Of a stretch of 64,000 bases of DNA, positions 51,339 through 60,227 are shown piece by piece. Origin of the DNA: Caballeronia telluris (GTDB lineage: Bacteria > Pseudomonadota > Gammaproteobacteria > Burkholderiales > Burkholderiaceae); assembly GCF_001544495.1 (NCBI RefSeq), contig NZ_FCNZ02000020.1:1-64000 (forward strand), written 5' to 3'. The position numbers and the translations under genes are program-made. The notes under the pieces were generated by a model. It was given only the letters and a program-made list of their open reading frames with translations, did not search any database and was not told the origin of the DNA. Position 1 is the stretch's first letter; each line of letters opens with the position of its first letter.

Positions 51339-52271
51339 ATGGCTACCACTCGCAAAGTCATCATCACCTGCGCGCCGACGGGCGCGATCCATACGCCTTC
51401 TATGTCGCCGCATCTGCCCGTGACGCCCGACGAAATCGCGAACGCCGCGCTTGCGGCCGCCCGCGAAGGCGCGGCGATCCTGCACCTGCACGCGCGCGAT
51501 CCCGAGGACGGCCGCCCGACGCAGGACCCCGCGGTCTTCGAGCGCTTCCTGCCGCGCGTGAAGGAACAAACCGACGCCGTCATCAACCTGACGACGGGCG
51601 GCAGCCCGCACATGACGGTCGCGGAGCGGCTAAAGCCCGCGCATCGCTTTCAGCCGGAAGTGGCGTCGCTCAACATGGGGTCGATGAACTTCGGTCTCTA
51701 TCCGATGCTCGACCGCTTCAAGGACCTCAAGCACGACTGGGAACGTGAGCATCTCGCGAAGAGCCGCGATCTGGTCTTCAAGAACACGTTCGCCGACATC
51801 GAGTACATCCTGACTTCGTGCGGAGCGAACGGCACGCGCTTCGAATTCGAGTGCTACGACATCTCGCATCTGTACAACCTCGCGCATTTCGTCGATCGCG
51901 GGCTCGCCAAGGCGCCGTTCTTCGTGCAGAGCGTGTTCGGGCTGCTCGGCGGGATCGGGCCGCATCCCGAGGATCTCGCGCACATGAAGCGCACCGCCGA
52001 CCGCCTGTTCGGCAACGACTATGTCTGGTCGATCCTCGGCGCCGGCCGCCACCAGATTCCGCTCGCGACGATGGGCGCCGCACAGGGTTCCAACGTGCGC
52101 GTCGGGCTCGAAGACTCGCTGTGGATTGCGCCGGGCCAGCTGGCGGAATCGAGCGCGGCGCAGGTCCGGAAGATCCGGCAGGTGATCGAAGGACTTTCGC
52201 TCGACGTCGCGACGCCGCAGGAAGCCCGCGCGATGCTGAAGTTGAAGGGCGGCGACAACGTCGCGTTCTGA
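51339..52271 (+). CDS. BKACE-family beta-keto acid cleavage enzyme (DUF849)
   Basis: 310 residues from the ATG at 51339, 20 bp after the SDR gene. BKACE enzymes condense a beta-keto acid with acetyl-CoA and release acetoacetate plus a new CoA ester, using Zn2+. Family marks: opening VIITCAPTGAIHTPSMSPHLPVTPDEIA, zinc ligands in ILHLHARDPEDG (the two His near 48 and 50), INLTTGGSPHMTVAERL near 80, SLNMGSMNFGLYPM near 108, and a C-terminal AAQGSNVRVGLEDSLWI near 255 with the conserved Glu. The side-chain specificity pocket cannot be read by eye, so the substrate (3-keto-5-aminohexanoate, dehydrocarnitine or another) is open. Confidence 0.9.
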   Translation: MATTRKVIITCAPTGAIHTPSMSPHLPVTPDEIANAALAAAREGAAILHLHARDPEDGRPTQDPAVFERFLPRVKEQTDAVINLTTGGSPHMTVAERLKPAHRFQPEVASLNMGSMNFGLYPMLDRFKDLKHDWEREHLAKSRDLVFKNTFADIEYILTSCGANGTRFEFECYDISHLYNLAHFVDRGLAKAPFFVQSVFGLLGGIGPHPEDLAHMKRTADRLFGNDYVWSILGAGRHQIPLATMGAAQGSNVRVGLEDSLWIAPGQLAESSAAQVRKIRQVIEGLSLDVATPQEARAMLKLKGGDNVAF

Positions 52272-52394
52272 TCAGCCGCAGGCGCGATGAACCGCACGGG
52301 CGGGCCGCCGCGCCCGCCCTCGCCGACCGGCTGCCGGCCCATCGTTACGGCTTTCGCTCAAGAACCGCATCGCCGATCCAATTCGGGAGTATCC

Positions 52395-53738
52395 ATGTCG
52401 AATCATCATTCATCCGCGCCACGCGCGTCGTCGCCGGCGCAGTCGTCGCTCAACAAGCTGCTGATCCGCAAGCTGATGCCGCTGCTCGTGATCGTCTACG
52501 TGATCAGCTTTCTCGACCGAACGAACATCGCGCTCGCGAAGCATTCGATGGGCATCGACCTCGGCATGTCCGCGGCGGCCTATGGCCTCGGCGCGGGCCT
52601 CTTCTTCCTGACCTACGCCGCCTTCGAGATTCCGAGCAACCTCGTGATGCACAAGGTGGGCGCGCGATTCTGGATCACGCGCATCATGATCACGTGGGGA
52701 TTGTTGTCGATCGGCATGGCGTTCGTGCGCGGCGAGACCTCGTTCTACGTGATGCGGTTGCTGCTCGGCGCGGCCGAGGCGGGGCTCTTTCCGGGCGTGA
52801 TGCTGTATCTCACGTACTGGTTCGGCCGTGAGGAGCGCGCGCGGGCGACGGGCTATTTCCTGCTCGGCGTGTGTATCGCGAATATCGTCGGCGGACCGCT
52901 CGGCGGCGCGCTGCTCGAACTCGACGGCGCGCTCGGCTTTCACGGCTGGCAGTGGCTCTTCGTGATCGAAGGACTGCCGGCGGTGCTGCTCGCGTGGGTC
53001 GTCTGGAAGAAGCTGCCCGACCGGCCGACCAAGGCGCCGTGGCTCGCGCGCGACGAAGCCGAGGCGCTCGAACGGCGTCTTGCCGCCGAACAGGACAGCC
53101 ACGCGCCCGGCCGTGGTGCGCATTCGTTTGGCGCCTGCCTGCGCGACCGGCAGGTCTGGCTCGCGATCTTCGTGTACTTTTGCCACCAGCTCACGATCTA
53201 CACGGTGATCTTCTTCTTGCCGGGGATCATCGGCGCGTCGGGGAAATTCTCGCCGTTCACGATCGGCCTGCTTTCCGCGACGCCCTGGCTCGCCGCAGCG
53301 GCCGGCGCCGCGACGCTGCCGCGCTTCGCGAGCAACTCGGCGCGAAGCCGGCGCATCCTGATCGGCGGACTGGTGGTGATGGCCTCGGGCCTTTTGCTCG
53401 CCGCCTATGCGACGCCCGCGATCGGATTGCTCGGCGTGTGCCTGTCGGCGTCGATGTTCTTCGTCGTGCAGTCGATCATCTTCACGTTTCCGTCGTCGCG
53501 GCTTTCGGGCAGCGCGCTCGCGGGCGGGCTCGGCCTCGTCAATTCGTGCGGGCTGCTCGGCGGATTCGTCGGACCGACGGTCATGGGCATGATCGAGCAG
53601 TCGACCGGCCGCGCGATGAACGGCCTGATCCTGCTCGCCGCCGCGCTGCTGGTCGCGGCGCTCGTCAGCGTGCGTTTGCGGCACGGCGCGGAAGAGCGCG
53701 CGCGGACCGTCGCGTCGCCGGCTCACAAGACGGTGTGA
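52395..53738 (+). CDS. MFS transporter, anion:cation symporter (ACS) family
   Basis: 447 residues from the ATG at 52395. About twelve transmembrane helices. The N-terminal LMPLLVIVYVISFLDRTNIALAKHSMGIDLGMSAAAYGLGAGLFFLTYAAFEIPSNL is the ACS-family signature, shared with tartrate, phthalate and hexuronate transporters. A cytoplasmic central loop with WLARDEAEALERRLAAEQ is typical. It presumably imports the organic acid broken down by the SDR-BKACE pair. It ends 12 bp from the convergent hydrolase gene. Confidence 0.9.
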   Translation: MSNHHSSAPRASSPAQSSLNKLLIRKLMPLLVIVYVISFLDRTNIALAKHSMGIDLGMSAAAYGLGAGLFFLTYAAFEIPSNLVMHKVGARFWITRIMITWGLLSIGMAFVRGETSFYVMRLLLGAAEAGLFPGVMLYLTYWFGREERARATGYFLLGVCIANIVGGPLGGALLELDGALGFHGWQWLFVIEGLPAVLLAWVVWKKLPDRPTKAPWLARDEAEALERRLAAEQDSHAPGRGAHSFGACLRDRQVWLAIFVYFCHQLTIYTVIFFLPGIIGASGKFSPFTIGLLSATPWLAAAAGAATLPRFASNSARSRRILIGGLVVMASGLLLAAYATPAIGLLGVCLSASMFFVVQSIIFTFPSSRLSGSALAGGLGLVNSCGLLGGFVGPTVMGMIEQSTGRAMNGLILLAAALLVAALVSVRLRHGAEERARTVASPAHKTV

Positions 53739-53750
53739 GCGCGGGCGGCG

Positions 53751-54332
53751 TCAGGCGAGCGCCGCCAGCACTTCTTCGGTCGAACGAATCCGCCCGATCC
53801 GCGGAAACACGTAACGGAAGGTGGATTCGTGCGTGTCGGCGTGCAGATCGCTCATCGCATCCTCGACGAAGATTTGCTGATAGCCGTGCTCGAACGCGGA
53901 CCGCGCCGTCGACTCCACCCCGACGTGCGTCGCGATGCCGCCGAGCACGATCGTGTCGATACCGCGCCGGCGCAGTTGCAGATCGAGTTCGGTGCCGTAG
54001 AACGCGCCCCATTGCCGCTTCGTGATGACGATATCCGACGCCGCCACGCCGACCTCGGGACACAACTCGCTCCATCCGGCGGGTTCGGCGGCGGGCGCGG
54101 CCTGACCCGAATCGGTGATCGGGCGCAGACCGCCGGGCGCCGCCGGGAACGCGACCTTCACGAGCACCACGGGCGCGTCGAGCGCGCGAAAGCGATCGGC
54201 GAGCAGGCGCGCGTTGGCGAGCACGTCGGCGGCGCTGTTCGGCTGCACCGGCAGCGCGGCGATGCCCGCCTGCAAATCGATCAGCACGAGCGCGGTGGAA
54301 TGACTTTGCAGCTTGAATTCGTCGATGGTCAT
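53751..54332 (-). CDS. Isochorismatase-like hydrolase lacking the nucleophilic Cys
   Basis: 193 residues from the ATG at 54332 (MTIDEFKLQSHSTALVLIDLQ). The Asp19 (LIDLQ) and Lys105 (ITKRQWGAF) of the cysteine-hydrolase triad are present, but the Cys position is Gly138 (GGIATHVGVESTARSA). Gly at this place is also found in true isochorismatases, which cleave a vinyl ether without a nucleophilic Cys. It is therefore more likely a non-amidase member. It lies on the strand of msrB, 38 bp downstream of it, and converges on the MFS gene. Confidence 0.85.
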   Translation of the reverse strand: MTIDEFKLQSHSTALVLIDLQAGIAALPVQPNSAADVLANARLLADRFRALDAPVVLVKVAFPAAPGGLRPITDSGQAAPAAEPAGWSELCPEVGVAASDIVITKRQWGAFYGTELDLQLRRRGIDTIVLGGIATHVGVESTARSAFEHGYQQIFVEDAMSDLHADTHESTFRYVFPRIGRIRSTEEVLAALA

Positions 54333-54370
54333 TGGGAAACTGTCTCGCGTTTGAGCCGTGGCGGCGCCGC

Positions 54371-54883
54371 TCAGACCGCCGTCGGCGTAAAGACCAGCGC
54401 GACGCCGTTCATGCAGTAACGCAGTCCGGTGGGTTTGGGGCCGTCGTCGAAAACATGGCCTAGATGGCCGCCGCAGCGCCGGCAGTGCACCTCGTTGCGC
54501 TCCATGCCAAACGAGGTGTCCGTGCGCGTGGAAACGGCGCCGTCGAGCGGCTGCCAGAAGCTCGGCCAGCCGGTCCCGCTGTCGAATTTCGTCTTGGATG
54601 AAAAAAGATCGAGCCGGCAACCGGCGCAGGCAAACACGCCCGCACGATGCTCGTCGTTGAGCGCACTCGTGAACGGCCGCTCCGTGCTTTCCTGGCGCAT
54701 CACCTTGAACTGCGCGGGCGTCAGCAGCTTGCGCCATTCGGCGTCGCTGCGGCTCACCTCGTAGACAGGCGGCGCGGCGTCCGCCGCCCGCGCGCTGCCT
54801 GCGCCGATCCCGCGCCACGCGTCGACGCCGCCCGCGACCGTCGCGGCCAGGGCGCCGAGAAAACTGCGTTTTGTGCCTTTCAT
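54371..54883 (-). CDS. msrB: Exported peptide-methionine (R)-S-oxide reductase
   Basis: 170 residues from the ATG at 54883. An N-terminal export signal of about 34 residues (KRSFLGALAATVAGG...GAGSARA-ADAA) is followed by a full MsrB domain: WRKLLTPAQFKVMRQESTERPFTS, zinc Cys pairs C86/C89 (CAGC) and C134/C137 (CRRC), GTGWPSFWQPL, HLGHVFDDGP, and catalytic Cys157 in RYCMNGVALVF. It repairs methionine-R-sulfoxide in periplasmic proteins. The resolving Cys expected near the first third of the domain is not obvious, so reduction may be direct or through another thiol. Confidence 0.92.
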   Translation of the reverse strand: MKGTKRSFLGALAATVAGGVDAWRGIGAGSARAADAAPPVYEVSRSDAEWRKLLTPAQFKVMRQESTERPFTSALNDEHRAGVFACAGCRLDLFSSKTKFDSGTGWPSFWQPLDGAVSTRTDTSFGMERNEVHCRRCGGHLGHVFDDGPKPTGLRYCMNGVALVFTPTAV

Positions 54884-54959
54884 GATGTCCACCCCGCTAT
54901 GCCGGCCGGCTGCTGTCGTTCGTGCCGCTCGCACGATATCTGCCTGAGAGCGGCCGCGC

Positions 54960-55717
54960 CTACGTTTTGAGTCGATAGCCCGTGCGAAAGATCCACGCGA
55001 CGATCACCGTGAATAATCCGAGGAATACGAGCGTCATCGCAAGGCTCACGCCGACGGAGACGTCCGCGAGTCCATAGAAGCTCCACCGGAAGCCGCTGAT
55101 GAGATACACGACCGGATTGAACAGCGCGACTGCCTTCCAGAACGGCGGCAGGATCTCGATCGAATAGAAGCTGCCGCCGAGGAACGTGAGCGGCGTCACG
55201 ATCAGAAGCGGAATCACCTGAAGTTTCTCGAAGCCGTCGGCCCAGATGCCGATGATGAACCCGAGCAGGCTGAACGTCACGGAAGTCAGCAGCAGGAACA
55301 CGATCATCCAGACCGGATGATCTATCCTGAGCGGCACGAAAAGCCGCGCGGTCACGAGGATGATTAGACCGAGAATGACCGATTTGGTCGCCGCCGCGCC
55401 GACGTAGCTCACGACGATCTCCAGATAGGAAATGGGCGCGGACAACAGCTCGTAGATGGTCCCGGTGAATTTCGGGAAATAGATGCCGAACGACGCGTTC
55501 GAAATGCTCTGCGTGAGCAGCGACAGCATCACGAGCCCCGGCACGATGAACGCGCCGTAGCTGATGCCGTCGACCTGCGGAATGCGCGAGCCGATTGCGG
55601 CGCCGAAGACGACGAAGTAAAGCGATGTCGAAATGACCGGCGACACGATGCTTTGCATCAGCGTGCGCGCCGTGCGGGCCATTTCGAAGCGGTAGATCGC
55701 GCGCACTGCGTGGAGGT

Positions 55718-55721
<4 letters not shown>
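54960..55721 (-). CDS. yadH: ABC-2 type exporter permease (YadH-like)
   Basis: 253 residues from the ATG at 55721, overlapping the ATPase stop by four bases. Six hydrophobic segments; ABC2_membrane family: IYRFEMARTARTLMQSIVSPVISTSLYFVVFGAAIGSRI, GAFIVPGLVMLSLLTQSISNASFGIYFPKFTGTIYELLSAPISYLEIVVSYVGA, and the C-terminal PLTFLGGSFYSIEILPPFWKAVALFNPVVYLISGFRWSFYG, the family's most conserved stretch. With the ATPase it forms a two-component exporter similar to E. coli YadGH; substrate unknown. Confidence 0.9.
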
Positions 55722-56644
<923 letters not shown>

Positions 56645-56750
56645 GGCGTGGACAATATCAGATACCGCCGAAACCGGCTCAAGCCACCCGTGCCTGTCGC
56701 ACAATGACGCATTGCAACATCGCAAACCGGCCCTACAAGGAGTCAGAGCC

Positions 56751-57221
56751 ATGCTGTTCGAACAGATCGAAACCGCCTGCATCAACGATGCCGACGTTCC
56801 CTGGGTGCCGTTCACGCCGTATAGCGAGAAGGTGCTCGTCAAGTATTTCAAGCTCGATCCGGTGCGCGGCGAGGTCATCGCGCTCCTGAAGGCGCCCGCC
56901 GCCGGACAGATGCCGATCCATCGCCACACGGGCACGGTGATCGTCTATACGGTTCAGGGGCGATGGAAATACCGCGAGCACGACTGGATCGCCGAGCGCG
57001 GAAGCGTCGTCTACGAGACGGCGGGATCGACGCATACGCCGCAGGCGCTTCCCGGCAACGAGGACATCGTGACGCTCAACATCATCCAGGGCGACCTGCT
57101 GTTCATGAACGAGCGCGCGCAGGTGATCGCCATCGAAAGCTGGAAAAGCGGCTGGGATCGCTATGCCGCGTATTGCGAGGCGAACGGCATCGGGCCGCGC
57201 GACCTGACGGCGTTTGCCTGA
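56751..57221 (+). CDS. Cupin of the 2,4'-dihydroxyacetophenone dioxygenase family
   Basis: 156 residues, with AAGGAG before the ATG. One cupin barrel: EVIALLKAPAAGQMPIHRHTGTVIVYTVQGRWKYREHDWIAERGSVVYETAGSTHTPQALPGNE. The metal ligands H58, H60 and a later His in STHTP are visible; the usual Glu of motif 1 is not obvious (TGTVIVYT). The family is named for an Fe-dependent ring-side-chain dioxygenase that cleaves C-C bonds in 2,4'-dihydroxyacetophenone; most members are uncharacterised. It is divergent from yadGH and followed after 64 bp by the AraC regulator gene. Confidence 0.8.
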   Translation: MLFEQIETACINDADVPWVPFTPYSEKVLVKYFKLDPVRGEVIALLKAPAAGQMPIHRHTGTVIVYTVQGRWKYREHDWIAERGSVVYETAGSTHTPQALPGNEDIVTLNIIQGDLLFMNERAQVIAIESWKSGWDRYAAYCEANGIGPRDLTAFA

Positions 57222-57285
57222 ACGCGCGTTTCTCTCCCTGCGACTGTGACAAAATAGGCCACCTTCGGCCACCCTTGTCGCGCGC

Positions 57286-58284
57286 TTGAACCCGCTATCC
57301 GCCACTGTCCCGATCTCGGTCGTCAACGGCTTTTTGTCCGGCGCCGACCCCAACGCCATCGCGCGGCTCGCCGAGCGCTCGGGCATTGCGCACGAGTTGC
57401 TGCGCGAGCCGGCCGCGCGCGTGACGCAGGAGCAGTTCTCCACGCTCTATCGCCTGCTCGCGATGGAACTCGACGACGAAATGCCCGGCATCTTCAGCCG
57501 CCCTTTGCGCAACGGCACGCTGAAATATCTGTGCCTGAGCCTGCTCGACGCATCGAAGCTGGAGATCGCGCTGCACCGCTTCGGCCAGTTCTTCCATCTG
57601 ATTCTCGACGACTTCCGGCTGCAGTCGGATCGCGACGGCGCGCTCGGCTACGTGGAGATGGCGGCGAATCCGCAGGGTCCGGCCGTCAGCGCGCTCGGGC
57701 ACGAACTGATGCTCAAACTCGTGCATGGCGTCGCGTCGTGGCTCATCGGGCAGAAGATTCCGCTCGTCGAAGTGAACTTCCATTTCGCGCGGCCGGCGCA
57801 GGCGAGTGATCACCTCTATCTCTTTCCCGGGCCGATCCGCTTCGGCTGCGCGGCGACGCGCATCGGCTTCGACGCCGCCTGGCTCGACATGCCGATCCGG
57901 CAGCGCAAGCCCGATCTGAAGAAGTTCCTCGCGCGCGCGCCGGAGGACTGGATCTTCGTGTCGTTCGCGGAGCAGCTCGTCTGCCATCGCGTGCGGCAAT
58001 ATGTGGCGGACTGCCTGCCGGGGACGCCTGCCATCGACGACGTCGCGCAGCATCTGCACTTCTCGGTGCGCACGCTGTGCCGGCGGCTGGCTGCCGAAGC
58101 CACGACCTTTCAGGCGATCAAGGACGAAGTGCGGCGCGACATCGCGATCCAGCGGCTCACGCGCTCGGGCGACGCCATCGCGGAGATCGCCTACGACGTC
58201 GGGTTCGACAACCCGACTGCGTTTCATCGCGCGTTCCGGCACTGGACCGGAAGCACGCCGAATACGTATCGCCGGACGGCGTGA
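57286..58284 (+). CDS. AraC-family regulator with Arabinose_bd N-terminal domain
   Basis: 332 residues from TTG at 57286 (no clear Shine-Dalgarno; the true start is uncertain). Residues about 15-200 match the ArgR/OruR/PhaR-type sensory domain (LNGTLKYLCLSLLDASKLEIALHRFGQFFHLI, then ASWLIGQKIPLVEVNFHFARPA). The C-terminal AraC double helix-turn-helix is at about 235-330: DDVAQHLHFSVRTLCRRLAAEATTFQAIKDEVRRDIAIQRL and AIAEIAYDVGFDNPTAFHRAFRHWTGSTPNTYR. It is flanked by the cupin gene and the convergent acyl-CoA ligase gene (18 bp). A role controlling the neighbouring acyl-CoA genes is possible but unproven. Confidence 0.88.
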   Translation: MNPLSATVPISVVNGFLSGADPNAIARLAERSGIAHELLREPAARVTQEQFSTLYRLLAMELDDEMPGIFSRPLRNGTLKYLCLSLLDASKLEIALHRFGQFFHLILDDFRLQSDRDGALGYVEMAANPQGPAVSALGHELMLKLVHGVASWLIGQKIPLVEVNFHFARPAQASDHLYLFPGPIRFGCAATRIGFDAAWLDMPIRQRKPDLKKFLARAPEDWIFVSFAEQLVCHRVRQYVADCLPGTPAIDDVAQHLHFSVRTLCRRLAAEATTFQAIKDEVRRDIAIQRLTRSGDAIAEIAYDVGFDNPTAFHRAFRHWTGSTPNTYRRTA

Positions 58285-58302
58285 GCGCGGCGCGCCGGCC
58301 CA

Positions 58303-59922
58303 TCACGCCGTGAAATGTCTGCCGAAGCGCTGTCGCAGCGCCATCTTTTGCAGCTTGCCGGTTGCGGTGAGCGGCAGGTCATCGACGAACACGACATCGT
58401 CCGGAATGCACCACTTCGCCACCTTCCCGGCATAGAAGTCGAGCAACTGCCGAACATCCACCGCGCTGCCCTCGCGGCGCACCGCGACGATCAGCGGCCG
58501 CTCGTCCCACTTCGGATGCGCGCACGCGATGCACGCCGCCTTCGCGATCTCCGGATGCGACATCGCGATGTTCTCCAGTTCGATCGACGAGATCCATTCG
58601 CCGCCCGACTTGATCACGTCCTTGCTGCGGTCCGTGATGTGCATGTAGCCGTCGGGGTCGATGGTGGCGACGTCGCCGGTCGGGAACCAGCCGTCCACGA
58701 GCGGCGACTCGTCGCGGCCGAAATAGCGCTCGGCGACCCAGTGGCCGCGCGCCATCAGATCGCCCGCCGACGTGCCGTCCCACGGCAACTCGGCGCCGTC
58801 GCCGCCGACGATCTTCAGGTCGATGCCGGGCACCGCGCGGCCCTGCTTGATGTCGATCGCCGCGCGCGCCGCCTCGCTCTTCGCGGCGTAGCCACGCGAC
58901 GGCGAGCACACGGTGCCGAGCGGCGACAGTTCCGTCATGCCCCACGCATGCACCGCCTGGACGCCGACTTCGCGCAGCGCCCCCGCGAGATGCGGCGGAC
59001 ACGCCGCGCCGCCGACGACCGCGCGCCTGAACGTCGTGCTCGTCCTGCCCACGCGCCGCATGTAGTCGACGAAGCCGAGCCATACCGTCGGAACGCCCGC
59101 CGACATCGTCACGCCTTCCTCTTCGAAGAGCGTCGCCAGCGACTCGCCGTCGAGCTTCGCGCCGGGCAGCACGAGCTTCGCGCCGACGAGCGTCGCCGAG
59201 AACGGAATGCCCCACGCGTTCACATGGAACATCGGCACGACGGGCGAGATGGTTTCGATCGCCGAGAGCGCGAGCGAATCGGGCAGCGCCGACCCGTAGC
59301 ACATCAGCGTGATCGAACGGTGCGAGTAGAGCACGCCTTTCGGCTCGCCCGTCGTGCCCGACGTGTAGCACAGGAGCGCAGCGCGATCTTCGCTGAAACG
59401 CGGCCACGCGAAGCCGTCCGCAGCGGGCGCGATCAGCGTCTCGTAGCTCGCGAGCGGCACGGCACCGTCGCGCGGCAGCGCCGTTTCGTCGCACAGCATG
59501 ATCCACTTCTCGACATGCGGACAAAGCGCGGCGATCTGCTCGACGAGCGGCAGGAACGACGCATCGAAGAACACGAAGCGGTCGCGCGCATGATTGACGA
59601 TGAAGACGATCTGCTCGGGAAAGAGCCGCGGGTTGATCGTGTGGCACACCGCGCCGATCCCGCTTGCGCCGTAGTACAGCTCCATGTGCCGATAGCCGTT
59701 CCAGGCCAGCGTGCCGATACGGTCGCCTGCGTCGATGCCGCTTGCGATCAGCGCCTGCGCGAGCTGCATCGAGCGCGCATGGCAGTCGCGGTACGTATAG
59801 CGGTGAATGTCGCCTTCGACACGCCGCGACACGATCTCCACGTCGGCGGAGTGGCGCGCCGCCTGTTCGAGTATCGACGACAGCAGCATCGGCGTGTTCA
59901 TCATCTGGCCCAGCAGTTCCAT
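58303..59922 (-). CDS. Acyl-CoA synthetase (medium/long-chain or DmdB-like)
   Basis: 539 residues. AMP-forming ligase: the phosphate-binding loop YTSGTTGEPKGV is at 186-197, MFHVNAWGIPF is near 230, AWGMTELSPLG is near 328 (adenine/Thr-Glu motif), TGDVATIDPDGYMHITDRSKDVIKSGGEWISSIELE is near 430, and the catalytic Lys is in LPLTATGKLQKMAL near 525. The sequence resembles the AlkK/DmdB branch, which activates fatty acids or 3-methylmercaptopropionate. It is divergent from an acyl-CoA dehydrogenase gene across a 300-bp region with a long inverted repeat. Confidence 0.92.
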   Translation of the reverse strand: MELLGQMMNTPMLLSSILEQAARHSADVEIVSRRVEGDIHRYTYRDCHARSMQLAQALIASGIDAGDRIGTLAWNGYRHMELYYGASGIGAVCHTINPRLFPEQIVFIVNHARDRFVFFDASFLPLVEQIAALCPHVEKWIMLCDETALPRDGAVPLASYETLIAPAADGFAWPRFSEDRAALLCYTSGTTGEPKGVLYSHRSITLMCYGSALPDSLALSAIETISPVVPMFHVNAWGIPFSATLVGAKLVLPGAKLDGESLATLFEEEGVTMSAGVPTVWLGFVDYMRRVGRTSTTFRRAVVGGAACPPHLAGALREVGVQAVHAWGMTELSPLGTVCSPSRGYAAKSEAARAAIDIKQGRAVPGIDLKIVGGDGAELPWDGTSAGDLMARGHWVAERYFGRDESPLVDGWFPTGDVATIDPDGYMHITDRSKDVIKSGGEWISSIELENIAMSHPEIAKAACIACAHPKWDERPLIVAVRREGSAVDVRQLLDFYAGKVAKWCIPDDVVFVDDLPLTATGKLQKMALRQRFGRHFTA

Positions 59923-60023
59923 GGCTCGTCTCCGTTCTCGGGCGGCGGTCGCCCTGGTGTGTATGGCATGTGCGTCCCGATTCTAAGGAACGCGAGCGCA
60001 AACCGAAGTTGCAGTCCCGGCCG

Positions 60024-60119
60024 ATTGATTGACAAAACCAGCCAAGCGACGCCGCGCGCCGTTGGCACCTACGGGTGATCCCTTAGGGAAACGGTGCGCG
60101 GCAGGTTTTGTCAATCAAT
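60024..60119. repeat. 16-bp perfect inverted repeat enclosing nested hairpins
   Basis: ATTGATTGACAAAACC at 60024-60039 and its exact reverse complement at 60104-60119, 64 bp apart, centred in the 305-bp gap between the divergent ligase and dehydrogenase genes. Inside are a further near-perfect pair GCCGCGCGCCGTT (60051-60063)/AACGGTGCGCGGC (60090-60102, 12 of 13) and two small hairpins. Each arm contains TTGACA in outward-reading symmetry. Either twin regulator sites or a small mobile/cruciform element. Confidence 0.8.
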
Positions 60120-60227
60120 GGGCAGGTTCGGATATCGGCGATTGCGGCGTATGAAGCTAGGATGAGGCAACCGCATCGCATGGCATGGGTCAGAGTCGTG
60201 CGGGCAGCCCCCAATTGGAGACACAGG

